Assembly: GCA_016875155.1 (NCBI GenBank)
Contig: VGSD01000162.1
Location: forward strand, 1 to 6,737
DNA: 6,737 nucleotides
Reading direction: 5' to 3'
DNA from: Deltaproteobacteria bacterium
GTDB lineage: Bacteria > Desulfobacterota > BSN033 > UBA1163
Shown: in pieces, positions 1 to 6,202 of the stretch
Layout of the letters: every line of letters starts with the position of its first letter
How positions within the stretch are numbered: position 1 is the stretch's first letter
The notes under the pieces: generated by a model
Database searches by the model: none
What the model was told of the DNA's origin: nothing
Seen by the model: the letters and a program-made list of their open reading frames with translations, nothing else
Position numbers and translations under genes: made by a program

Positions 1-730
1 GCTTCTTTTTCGCCATCTCAATCGTCATTGGAATGAACTGTCTTGCCTCTTCACCCGTCACATACCCATAATGGTCAGCGCAGTAGTATTCCACTTCGAG
101 AGGTCTTAAGCGCTCAAGGCTCTCCTGGTATTTTGTGAAGTTTGAGTTTCCCGAAGTGATGATCGTTTCATTGAAAGGAATGCCTCCACCATCCGTGGGA
201 AAGAGAGCCTTTAGCTCCGGCACATAGCCTGCGATACAGCACGAGGAATGGCCTGGAGTCTCAAAGACCAGAACCTCCATACCTCCAAGGTCAATCCGAT
301 CTCCTTCTCGGATGGTCCTTCCTGAAATATCATCCCTCCATTCCAGATCGTGCTCTAAATAGACCTCCTCTTTTCCCATCCTCTTTGCCACATTCCGGCT
401 GAACTCGTTGATGGTCAGGGTGGCTTTCTCCATCTTGAGGATCTCCCATGCCCTTTCCGAACCGCAAACTTCGATCTCAGGATGGCGGCGCTTGAGGAAA
501 GGAATGATCCCCACGTGGTCGAAATGGGAGTGAAGGATAAGAATTTTTTTAATCCTTCTCTCGTCGATTTTAAATTCTTCGAATTGTTCGAGAAGGTCCG
601 GGACAATATAACTCATGCCTCCGCTGATGATCATCGAGCCATTTCTTCCTTCCAGAAGATAGACCCCGGTTTCTTTGCGGCCTAAAAACCAGATTCCCTC
701 TTGAACCTTCCCGGGCTTTTGAATCCTCAT
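1..730 (-). CDS. Metallo-beta-lactamase-fold hydrolase (C-terminus cut by window edge)
   Basis: This encodes about 243 residues with no stop before the left edge, so the C-terminus is missing. The full zinc-ligand set of the MBL superfamily is visible (numbered from the upstream ATG at 739): HSHFDH gives H70, H72, D74 and H75, TPGH gives H164, the aspartate of PTDGGG is D183, and ADHYG gives H223. The order and spacing fit the glyoxalase II/COG0491-like group, with a helical insert at about residues 95-145. There is no signal peptide or membrane segment, so it is probably a cytosolic dinuclear-metal hydrolase. The substrate cannot be read from the sequence; thioester or lactone hydrolysis are family possibilities. 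Two ATGs compete: 739 lies only 2 nt after AGGAGG, while 730 has an 11-nt spacer, so I prefer 730. It lies about 115 nt downstream of the CoA-ligase genes on the same strand and may be co-transcribed with them or use its own weak promoter. The family is certain; the function is not. Confidence 0.88.
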   Translation of the reverse strand, partial: MRIQKPGKVQEGIWFLGRKETGVYLLEGRNGSMIISGGMSYIVPDLLEQFEEFKIDERRIKKILILHSHFDHVGIIPFLKRRHPEIEVCGSERAWEILKMEKATLTINEFSRNVAKRMGKEEVYLEHDLEWRDDISGRTIREGDRIDLGGMEVLVFETPGHSSCCIAGYVPELKALFPTDGGGIPFNETIITSGNSNFTKYQESLERLRPLEVEYYCADHYGYVTGEEARQFIPMTIEMAKKK

Positions 731-741
731 CGATTTCATTC

Positions 742-747
742 CCTCCT
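742..747 (-). promoter_or_regulatory. Strong ribosome binding site of the MBL hydrolase
   Basis: A perfect AGGAGG lies on the minus strand. It is 2 nt from the ATG at 739, which is too close for efficient initiation, and 11 nt from the in-frame ATG at 730. It is the basis for choosing 730 as the start. Confidence 0.7.
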
Positions 748-762
748 GATCGGAGCTGTCTC

Positions 763-791
763 AATATAACCAAAAAACAAGATCATGACCA
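763..791 (-). promoter_or_regulatory. Possible sigma70-type promoter for the MBL hydrolase
   Basis: On the minus strand TGGTCA (786-791, 4 of 6 to TTGACA) is followed after 17 nt by TATATT (763-768, 5 of 6 to TATAAT). This lies in the 115-nt gap between the sucD-like stop and the MBL start and would give a short leader of about 20-25 nt carrying the AGGAGG. The gap is AT-rich, so chance matches are likely. No terminator was found after the sucD-like gene, and read-through remains possible. Confidence 0.3.
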
Positions 792-845
792 TGAAATGGA
801 AAAACCAGCAAACATCTTTTCCCTGTGATAGAAGTAAGAGAGTAT

Positions 846-1718
846 CTAACGGAGATGGTGTTTTTTGGCCCAACGGGCTGCATGGATGGGGCTTTCGAGG
901 ACCTCCACTCCTGCTCCAAGCAGAGCCTCTTCTTTGACTGCTGCAGTCCCGGTAGAGCCTCGCACAATGGCGCCTGCATGTCCCATCTGCTTTCCCTCGG
1001 GAGAATTTCGGCCTGCGATATAGGCTGCAACGGGTTTCGTCATCTTCTTCTGGATAAATTGAGCTGCCTTCTCCTCCTGATCCCCTCCAACTTCCCCAAC
1101 GATGATCACTCCATCGGTATCACTGTCCTCTTCAAAGAGTTGGAGGATATCCACCAGGTTGGTCAGCACTACAGGGTCAGCCCCCATCCCCACAACCGCA
1201 CTCTGCCCCACCCCGCATTCCGAGAGGATGCCTGCGAATTCATAAGAGAGAGTTCCGCTCCGGGAGATGATTCCAACCCGGCCCGGTGCAAAGAGAGAAG
1301 CAGGCATGATGCCCATTTTGCCTTTTTCCGGAACCAGAATCCCGGGAGTGGTAGGCCCAAGGGCAAAAACTCCCTTTTCAAGGGCGTAGGCCCTCATCTT
1401 CATCACATCGTGGACGGGGATGTGCTCGGGAATCATGACGATCAGTTTCACCCCAGCATCTACTGTTTTTAAAAACGCATCCAGAACAAAAGCAGCCGGG
1501 ATAAAAAAGATGGAGGCGTTTGCACCGGTCTTACTCACTGCCTCTTCAATGCTGTCGAAAACAGGAACCCCTTCAACAGTCGTCCCCCCTTTCCCGGGAG
1601 TAACGCCAGCCACCACCTTCGTTCCATAGGCAAGCATCCAGTGGGTCTGGATGCTTCCGATCCGTCCGGTAATGCCTTGAACCAGGACCCGCGTTGAATC
1701 ATTTATCAGTATGCTCAT
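846..1718 (-). CDS. sucD: Succinyl-CoA synthetase-like alpha subunit (ADP/GDP-forming acyl-CoA ligase)
   Basis: This 290-residue protein matches the usual SucD length (about 289). The N-terminal CoA-binding Rossmann domain carries GITGRIG (15-21) and YGTKVVAGVTPGKGG (31-45). The C-terminal ligase domain carries SRSGTL (152-157), GEVGG (208-212, whose Glu209 corresponds to E. coli E208) and MGHAGAIV (245-252) with the phosphohistidine H247. The alpha subunit binds CoA and forms acyl-CoA through phosphohistidine; ATP or GTP is handled by the beta subunit encoded upstream. The ATG at 1718 has AGGG 8 nt upstream and lies 34 nt after the sucC-like stop, so the two form an operon. The canonical GPNCPG is GPTTPG (121-126), which loses the residue matching E. 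coli Cys123 alpha, and ITEGIP is replaced by IPEHIP (96-101). The catalytic core is intact, so it should be active, but succinate as the substrate is not assured; malate or another carboxylate is possible. Confidence 0.9.
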   Translation of the reverse strand: MSILINDSTRVLVQGITGRIGSIQTHWMLAYGTKVVAGVTPGKGGTTVEGVPVFDSIEEAVSKTGANASIFFIPAAFVLDAFLKTVDAGVKLIVMIPEHIPVHDVMKMRAYALEKGVFALGPTTPGILVPEKGKMGIMPASLFAPGRVGIISRSGTLSYEFAGILSECGVGQSAVVGMGADPVVLTNLVDILQLFEEDSDTDGVIIVGEVGGDQEEKAAQFIQKKMTKPVAAYIAGRNSPEGKQMGHAGAIVRGSTGTAAVKEEALLGAGVEVLESPIHAARWAKKHHLR

Positions 1719-1752
1719 GATTGTTTCCCTATGTCTGCAACGTTAAGGTTAA

Positions 1753-2892
1753 TTATACTTTGCCCACCAATTCATACAGCCGCTCAACAGCCTTTTCCGT
1801 AGCGGGTTCAGTGACGACATGGACCCCTGCCGAGCGAAAGATCTCCCAAGTCTCCTCCTGATGGTTTCCAAGGGCCTTTGCTACGATCGGGATCTTCACA
1901 TCGTGTTCCTTGATATAGCGTACCACTCCCTTTGCCCCCTCTTGAATGGGGTTGATGCCTCCGTAAATATTGATAAGGATTCCCTGGAGATTTCTCTTCA
2001 TCATAATCAGTTCCATGCATTTGTAGAGAAGTTGCTCTGTGATGCCCCCTCCTGTTTCAAGGAAATTGGCAGGCTTCATCTTTTCTCCGATCATGTCAAT
2101 GGAGGCCATCCCCAATCCGGCTCCTGAAGAGATGAGCCCGATATCTCCTCCGAGATCGACATAGGTGACACCGATCTCCCTGCCCTTCCGTTCCAGAGGG
2201 TTCTCAATCCGTTCCATCCGGTCCGGCAGGGGATGTTTGATCCTCGAAAGAGCAGAGTTGTCCAACTCCAGAACAGCATCGACCGCCAGAAGGTCTTTGT
2301 TCGGAAGAACGACCAGAGGGTTGATTTCCGCAATCTGGGCTTCATAGCGTATGAAGGTATGATAGAGTGTAGCGATAACCTCAGCCCAAGCAACAAGAAG
2401 ATTCTCATCCAATCTAAACCTCTCTAAAAGGGCTCTGGCTTGATTGGGGTCGAAAGACTGGAAAGGATCTATCTGAACGGATGCAATCTTTTCAGGTCCT
2501 GACCTTGCGGTCTTTTCGATATGGATACCGCCTTCAATGCTGGCCACAACAACAGGCTTCCCTGAATATCCATCCACAGTAATGCCCACATAGAACTCTT
2601 TCGTCACTTCTGCCTTTTCAGCCACAAGAATCTTTCGGACGGGAAGTCCTTTGATCTCAGACCCGAGAAGAGTTCCGCTGATCTCTCTGAGTTCTTCCGG
2701 ACTCGATGCCATCTTAATTCCTCCGGCCAGCCCCCGGCCGCCCACGAGCACCTGGGTTTTGGCGATCACCGGATACCCGATTTTTCCGGATACGCAAAGC
2801 GCTTCTTCCACGGTCTCCGCAACCCCGCGCCTCGGAACAGGAATGCCCATCGTTTCAAAAATGTCCATCGCCTCAAATTCATGAAGTCTCAT
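1753..2892 (-). CDS. sucC: Succinyl-CoA synthetase-like beta subunit (ATP-grasp acyl-CoA ligase)
   Basis: This 379-residue protein is close to the usual SucC length (about 388). It opens with the family hallmark MRLHEFEA. An ATP-grasp domain follows with AKTQV (K45, matching E. coli K46), GGRGLAGG (51-58), EINPLV (189-194) and D205, the last two supplying the usual Mg-nucleotide ligands (E. coli N199 and D213). The C-terminal CoA-ligase domain contains SGAGLGMASID (256-266), LETGGG (278-283) and NIYGGINPIQEG (308-319). With the alpha subunit it would convert acyl-CoA, NDP and phosphate to acid, CoA and NTP, reversibly, in the cytosol. The ATG at 2892 has GAGGA about 6 nt upstream. Departures from SucC include GGIVRCD changed to GGINPIQ, LDVGGG to LETGGG, NGAGLAM to SGAGLGM, and the second lysine of GGRGKAGG to leucine. 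These cluster in nucleotide and active-site loops and suggest a paralog with altered specificity. The family call is firm; the substrate is open. Confidence 0.9.
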   Translation of the reverse strand: MRLHEFEAMDIFETMGIPVPRRGVAETVEEALCVSGKIGYPVIAKTQVLVGGRGLAGGIKMASSPEELREISGTLLGSEIKGLPVRKILVAEKAEVTKEFYVGITVDGYSGKPVVVASIEGGIHIEKTARSGPEKIASVQIDPFQSFDPNQARALLERFRLDENLLVAWAEVIATLYHTFIRYEAQIAEINPLVVLPNKDLLAVDAVLELDNSALSRIKHPLPDRMERIENPLERKGREIGVTYVDLGGDIGLISSGAGLGMASIDMIGEKMKPANFLETGGGITEQLLYKCMELIMMKRNLQGILINIYGGINPIQEGAKGVVRYIKEHDVKIPIVAKALGNHQEETWEIFRSAGVHVVTEPATEKAVERLYELVGKV

Positions 2893-2922
2893 AGTGATTC
2901 CTCATACTTTCTCACTTTATAG

Positions 2923-2962
2923 AAAAAAAGGGCCAGACGTGATGTCGATGTCCAACCCTTTT
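2923..2962 (-). terminator. Intrinsic terminator after tRNA-Ala
   Basis: Read on the minus strand, AAAAGGGTTGGAC pairs with GTCTGGCCCTTTT to form a 13-bp stem, including three G-U pairs, around an 11-nt loop (ATCGACATCAC). Three further T residues follow the stem. It begins 7 nt after the tRNA 3' end and fits a rho-independent terminator that closes the tRNA transcript before the sucC-like gene, whose start is 31 nt further on. Confidence 0.8.
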
Positions 2963-2969
2963 AATTTTT

Positions 2970-3045
2970 TGGTGGAGCAGAGCGGGATCGAACCGCCGGC
3001 CTCCAGAGTGCGATTCTGGCGCTCTCCCAGCTGAGCTACTGCCCC
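2970..3045 (-). tRNA. tRNA-Ala (anticodon CGC)
   Basis: A complete 76-nt cloverleaf with encoded CCA. The acceptor stem is GGGGCAG/CTGCTCC and contains the G3:U70 wobble pair, the alanine identity element. The D stem is GCTC/GAGC and the anticodon stem CCAGA/TCTGG encloses the loop ATCGCAC. The T stem GGCGG/CCGCT (one G-U) encloses TTCGATC. The anticodon CGC lies at 3010-3012 and reads the alanine codon GCG. No intron or mismatch is seen. It is flanked by a palindrome and candidate promoter upstream and by a terminator downstream, so it looks like its own transcription unit, although read-through from galU is possible. Confidence 0.96.
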
Positions 3046-3047
3046 AG

Positions 3048-3069
3048 AAAATGTAACCAGTTACATTTT
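3048..3069. repeat. 22-bp palindrome next to the tRNA 5' end
   Basis: Ten-base arms AAAATGTAAC and GTTACATTTT are perfect reverse complements separated by CA. The palindrome ends 2 nt before the tRNA 5' end (minus-strand sense) and overlaps the proposed -10 box and start region. It could be a dimeric repressor operator or a weak AT-rich hairpin ending the galU transcript. The stem is AT-rich and is followed by CTGGGG rather than a T run, so a terminator role is less convincing. Confidence 0.6.
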
Positions 3070-3094
3070 ACAATGAACTATGAACTGATAACAA
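3065..3094 (-). promoter_or_regulatory. Candidate promoter of tRNA-Ala
   Basis: On the minus strand TTGTTA (3089-3094, 4 of 6 to TTGACA), an 18-nt spacer, then TAAAAT (3065-3070, 5 of 6 to TATAAT). Transcription would start about 10-13 nt before the tRNA, inside the palindrome, giving a short 5' leader as expected for a tRNA gene. Confidence 0.45.
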
Positions 3095-3113
3095 AGAAAC
3101 CTGTCGATGAACT
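3073..3113. repeat. Short ATGAACT repeats between galU and tRNA-Ala
   Basis: ATGAACT occurs twice in tandem (3073-3079 and 3080-3086) and a third time at 3107-3113, where it overlaps the galU stop codon. The tandem pair fills part of the spacer of the proposed tRNA promoter. It may be a simple-sequence remnant or a protein-binding direct repeat; the sequence alone cannot decide. Confidence 0.4.
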
Positions 3114-3984
3114 ATCGAGAACGCAAATATAAATCCTTTAAATGCCGTTTAAGTTTTGGACCGACTTCCGGATGTTTCAAACCAAAAGAAAGGTTCGCTT
3201 GTAGATAACCAAATTTGTCCCCGGCATCGTAACGGTCACCGATAAATTCATATCCATAGATGGGAACTTCCCTGTTCAGTTCCTTCAGGCCATCTGTGAG
3301 CTGAATCTCCCCTCTCCGGTCAGGCTTGACCCTTTCCAGTATATCAAAGATACGGGGAGGAAGGATATATCTTCCGATGATGGCTAGATTGGAAGGGGCC
3401 TTTCCCTTCTCAGGCTTCTCCACCATTTCTTCGACAGAATAAACCCGGTCCATCACCTTATTCCCCTTGATGATCCCGTAGAGATGCGCCTCCTGCCTGG
3501 GAACCTTCTGGATGGCGACAAGCGCTCCATCCATATTCTGATAGACCTTCATCATCTGACGGATGCAGGGAATAGTTGCATCGATCAGATCATCACCTAA
3601 CAGAACAGCGAAAGGTTCCTTTCCCACGACCTTTTTTGCACAGAGGATCGCATGCCCTAAACCCAGAGGCTCCTTCTGCCTCACCGAGACCAGTGTCACC
3701 ATCCCGGAGATCTCCTGGACGACCTTTAGAAGGTCATCCCTTCCCTTCTTTCTGAGATGGTTCTCCAACTCGCTCGAGGTGTCGAAATGGTCCTCGATCG
3801 AACCCTTTTCCCTCCCGGTGATGAGGATCACCTCCTCGATGCCTGATAAAGCCACTTCTTCCATGATATACTGGATCGTGGGCTTATCGACAATGGGCAA
3901 TAGTTCCTTGGGTACAACCTTTGTTGCCGGCAGAAACCGTGTTCCAAAACCTGCGGCTGGAATCACTGCCTTTTTTACTTTCAT
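3112..3984 (-). CDS. galU: UTP-glucose-1-phosphate uridylyltransferase
   Basis: The 290-residue protein matches GalU/GtaB length (about 290-302). It makes UDP-glucose from UTP and glucose-1-phosphate in the cytosol. It has the nucleotidyltransferase signature AAGFGTRFLPATK (10-22) with VPKELLP, then PLGLGHA (106-112), GDD (130-132), VEKPEKGKAPSNLA (188-201), GEIQLTD (215-221) and DRYDAGDKFGY (250-260), all typical of bacterial GalU. A longer reading from an ATG at 4038 would overlap the receiver gene by 58 nt and add a tail unlike GalU. The ATG at 3984 begins with the family MKVKKAVIPAAG and overlaps the receiver's TGA by 4 nt, so I chose it. The GGGGG about 4 nt upstream is only a weak ribosome site, which points to translational coupling with the receiver. 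UDP-glucose would feed the galT-family reaction encoded upstream or glycan synthesis. Confidence 0.96.
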   Translation of the reverse strand: MKVKKAVIPAAGFGTRFLPATKVVPKELLPIVDKPTIQYIMEEVALSGIEEVILITGREKGSIEDHFDTSSELENHLRKKGRDDLLKVVQEISGMVTLVSVRQKEPLGLGHAILCAKKVVGKEPFAVLLGDDLIDATIPCIRQMMKVYQNMDGALVAIQKVPRQEAHLYGIIKGNKVMDRVYSVEEMVEKPEKGKAPSNLAIIGRYILPPRIFDILERVKPDRRGEIQLTDGLKELNREVPIYGYEFIGDRYDAGDKFGYLQANLSFGLKHPEVGPKLKRHLKDLYLRSR

Positions 3985-4337
3985 AGAACCCCCAGAAGTC
4001 TCCGGATTGTATTTTTCAATTCTGTCAGGTCCGCGCACTTGACCACATAGGCATCTGAAGCCCAGGTCGTCAGATCCTGTTTATACTCTCCATAAGCGGA
4101 ACACATGACGATAGGAATCTGCCTCTCTGTCTCACGGATCCGCTTGAGCGTCTCAATTCCGTTGAGCCCCGGCATTTTGATGTCGAGGGTGATGAGATCC
4201 GGCTTGAACAGGGGAAGTCGTTGAAGCGCTTCCAGACCATCCCTCGCCACCTCTACGACAAAGCCTTCTTCCTCCAGTTCCTCTTTATAGAGGAGACGGA
4301 TGCTCTCTTCATCATCCACGACCAGGATCCTCTTCAT
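3981..4337 (-). CDS. Single-domain response regulator (CheY-like receiver)
   Basis: A 118-residue stand-alone receiver with no output domain. It has the acidic pair D8-D9, the phospho-acceptor D52 in LDIKMPG, S80 in the switch position (MCSAYGE) and the conserved K100. It is presumably phosphorylated by the kinase encoded just upstream, whose TGA overlaps this ATG by 4 nt (ATGA); AGGAGGAG lies 8 nt before the start. The usual K-P after beta-5 is K-C here (VVKCADLTEL). Without a DNA-binding domain it must act by protein contact, as a phosphorelay intermediate, or as a phosphate sink. Its stop overlaps the galU start in the same ATGA manner. Cytosolic. Confidence 0.95.
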   Translation of the reverse strand: MKRILVVDDEESIRLLYKEELEEEGFVVEVARDGLEALQRLPLFKPDLITLDIKMPGLNGIETLKRIRETERQIPIVMCSAYGEYKQDLTTWASDAYVVKCADLTELKNTIRRLLGVL

Positions 4338-6196
4338 TTCTCTTTCTCCTCCTGCGCCGGAAAAGTGAGGATGAAGGTTGCGCCACTTCCGGGATGGTTG
4401 TCCACTTCGATCTGACCCTGATGAGAGGTGACCACTTTATGGATGATGGGCAGGCCCAGGCCCAACCGGTTATCTTTTGTCGTGTAAAAGGGGTTGAAGA
4501 TATGGTGAAGCGCTTCAGGATCGATGCCACCTCCAGTGTCCTCGACCTCTACTCCGACAAATGAGGCTCCATTCTTTTTGTAGGGATGGATGCGGATGGA
4601 AAGCCTTCCCTCGCCTCTCATCGATTCATAGGCATTGCTAACCAGATTGAAGAATGCCTGCTTCAATTGATAGTAGTCGCCTTTGACAGCGGGGGTCTGC
4701 TCCGAAAACGTTTTGACTAACTGAATTCCCCCATTTCTTAACCCTTCTGAAATCATGGAGAGACTTTCCTCCATCACCTCTCGGAGATCCAGCGTCTTCA
4801 CGCAAATAGCTTCATCTTGGGTGTAGGTGAGGATGTGACTCAAAATGTTCTCGACCCTTTCCACCTCCTTTACGATTGTACGGGTATACCGTTTCTCGGA
4901 GGCATCGGCCGGAAGGGTGCGATCGAGGCGACGTGCAAACCCCCCGATGGAGACGAGCGGGTTTCTGATCTCATGGGCAATAGAGGTGGAGAGTTCTCCT
5001 AAGGCTGCCATCTTCTCCTGATGGACCAGGAAGGTCTGGGCTTCCTTCAACTCCTGGTGGACTTCTTCTAAATTCCGGTAGAGCAGAGCGTTCTCAATGG
5101 CCAACCCCGCCTGGCTGGAAAACATGGTGAGATAACGAATATCCTCGTCGGTGATGGGATTCCGATTGAATAAGTTATCCACCAGGATCACACCGATCAC
5201 CTTTCCCTTTCCCCAAAGGGGAATAGTGGCAAACGCGTATATCTTGGGATTGCGGCTTAGATGTTCACTCACATAACATCCAACTTCCGAACTGAGGGCA
5301 CACCCCCTCTCGCACCGGGTTTGAACCCACTCCTCGCCCTCAAAAGAAAGCCGAATATTGAAGGGCCTTCCCTCAAGAACAGTCCGTGAAAGAATGCACT
5401 GTTCATGCTCCAGTGGAACCTCAATCTCTTTCACAATGGAGTTGAGAATGGAATGGTTCTCAGTAGATGATTCTAGCTGAGCGACCAGTTCAGAGGGATT
5501 CCCTTTCCGTTGGGAAAGGGCGGACCAGATTTTCCCCGCCTCTTCCGCACTGTTCGGCCCCACAGCCATCGTTCCTTTCACGACATGCCCTTTCTCATCA
5601 ACGAGAAAGAGCATGGCCCGGTTGAATCCAAGTCCATCGCCGATCGTGATGGCAGTCAGGGTCATATGGACAATCCGCTCAAAATGAACGGTGGTGAGCA
5701 ATGCTTTGTTCAACTCCCACAGAGTGGAAAACTGTCTCACCCTTCTCTCATGATCCTCTGCCACACGGTGGAGTTGATCGTTCCGGATGGTTGCCCCGAT
5801 CTCCTTTGCGAGCAACAGCAGGAGTTCGATTTCACTGGATGAGAATGTTCTGCCCTTTGAAAAACCAATATAAAAGATCCCCTGAAAAGAGATCTCATCA
5901 GAAAGAGGGATGCAACCAAAGGCCGGACAGAGCAGATCCCTCTCCTCCGCTAGAACCCCCTCTTCCTGAAAAGGCCTCTCCTCATCCACCCATAGGGGTT
6001 TTTTCTCCTCTGCCACTCGGGAGAGAAATCCATCCTTCAGGATTGCTTCCGGCCGCAGATGGAGAGAACGATCCGATTGAAAACCGTCGGTGATGCACTG
6101 AAGAATCTTTTCCAGCTTTGTCTCGATGGGGAGTGAGGAGGCAGAGAAATCGATTATCTCCTTCAGAAGAGCATAGCCATCAGGATGAGCGGACAT
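4334..6196 (-). CDS. Soluble GAF-GAF sensor histidine kinase
   Basis: A 620-residue cytosolic sensor with no signal peptide or membrane segment. A diverged N-terminal GAF-like region (about 5-138) is followed by a larger second GAF region (about 155-372), a coiled-coil linker (about 373-398), the HisKA domain with H408 in IAHEIRNPL, and an HATPase_c domain with the N box FFNLVSNAYESM (515-526), G1 DTGGG (553-557), F box NPFYTTK and G2 LGLGLP (577-582). All residues for autophosphorylation are present. The second GAF contains a long insert ending in a cysteine group, C295-x3-C299-x7-C307, with C267 upstream, which could bind metal or sense redox state. Its ATG lies 6 nt after the galT-family stop and its TGA overlaps the receiver start, so it belongs to the galT-galU operon and most likely phosphorylates that receiver. 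The sensed signal is unknown. Confidence 0.94.
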   Translation of the reverse strand: MSAHPDGYALLKEIIDFSASSLPIETKLEKILQCITDGFQSDRSLHLRPEAILKDGFLSRVAEEKKPLWVDEERPFQEEGVLAEERDLLCPAFGCIPLSDEISFQGIFYIGFSKGRTFSSSEIELLLLLAKEIGATIRNDQLHRVAEDHERRVRQFSTLWELNKALLTTVHFERIVHMTLTAITIGDGLGFNRAMLFLVDEKGHVVKGTMAVGPNSAEEAGKIWSALSQRKGNPSELVAQLESSTENHSILNSIVKEIEVPLEHEQCILSRTVLEGRPFNIRLSFEGEEWVQTRCERGCALSSEVGCYVSEHLSRNPKIYAFATIPLWGKGKVIGVILVDNLFNRNPITDEDIRYLTMFSSQAGLAIENALLYRNLEEVHQELKEAQTFLVHQEKMAALGELSTSIAHEIRNPLVSIGGFARRLDRTLPADASEKRYTRTIVKEVERVENILSHILTYTQDEAICVKTLDLREVMEESLSMISEGLRNGGIQLVKTFSEQTPAVKGDYYQLKQAFFNLVSNAYESMRGEGRLSIRIHPYKKNGASFVGVEVEDTGGGIDPEALHHIFNPFYTTKDNRLGLGLPIIHKVVTSHQGQIEVDNHPGSGATFILTFPAQEEKEK

Positions 6197-6202
6197 AGCC
6201 TA

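Noticed and set aside
749..845. Terminator or riboswitch after the sucD-like gene
   Set aside because: Only a 4-bp CCAT/ATGG hairpin and scattered T runs are present; no stem strong enough to support a call.
825..1472. 215-codon open frame on the plus strand
   Set aside because: It is wholly antisense to the sucD-like gene except for about 20 nt; its translation is rich in Cys/His/Ser/Pro with no recognisable domain, while the opposite strand encodes every SucD motif.
2970..3045. tRNA as an integration site for a mobile element
   Set aside because: No integrase, no repeat of the tRNA 3' end elsewhere in the window and no composition change were seen.
3985..4038. Upstream ATG giving an 18-residue longer GalU
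   Set aside because: It would overlap the receiver gene by 58 nt and add residues unlike GalU N-termini; the ATG at 3984 starts exactly at the family motif with a 4-nt overlap.
3563..4042. 159-codon open frame on the plus strand
   Set aside because: It is antisense to galU, has no family motif and no convincing ribosome site; it is a by-product of galU codon composition.
5701..6093. 130-codon open frame on the plus strand
   Set aside because: It is antisense to the kinase sensor region and its proline/arginine-rich translation looks like a shadow frame.
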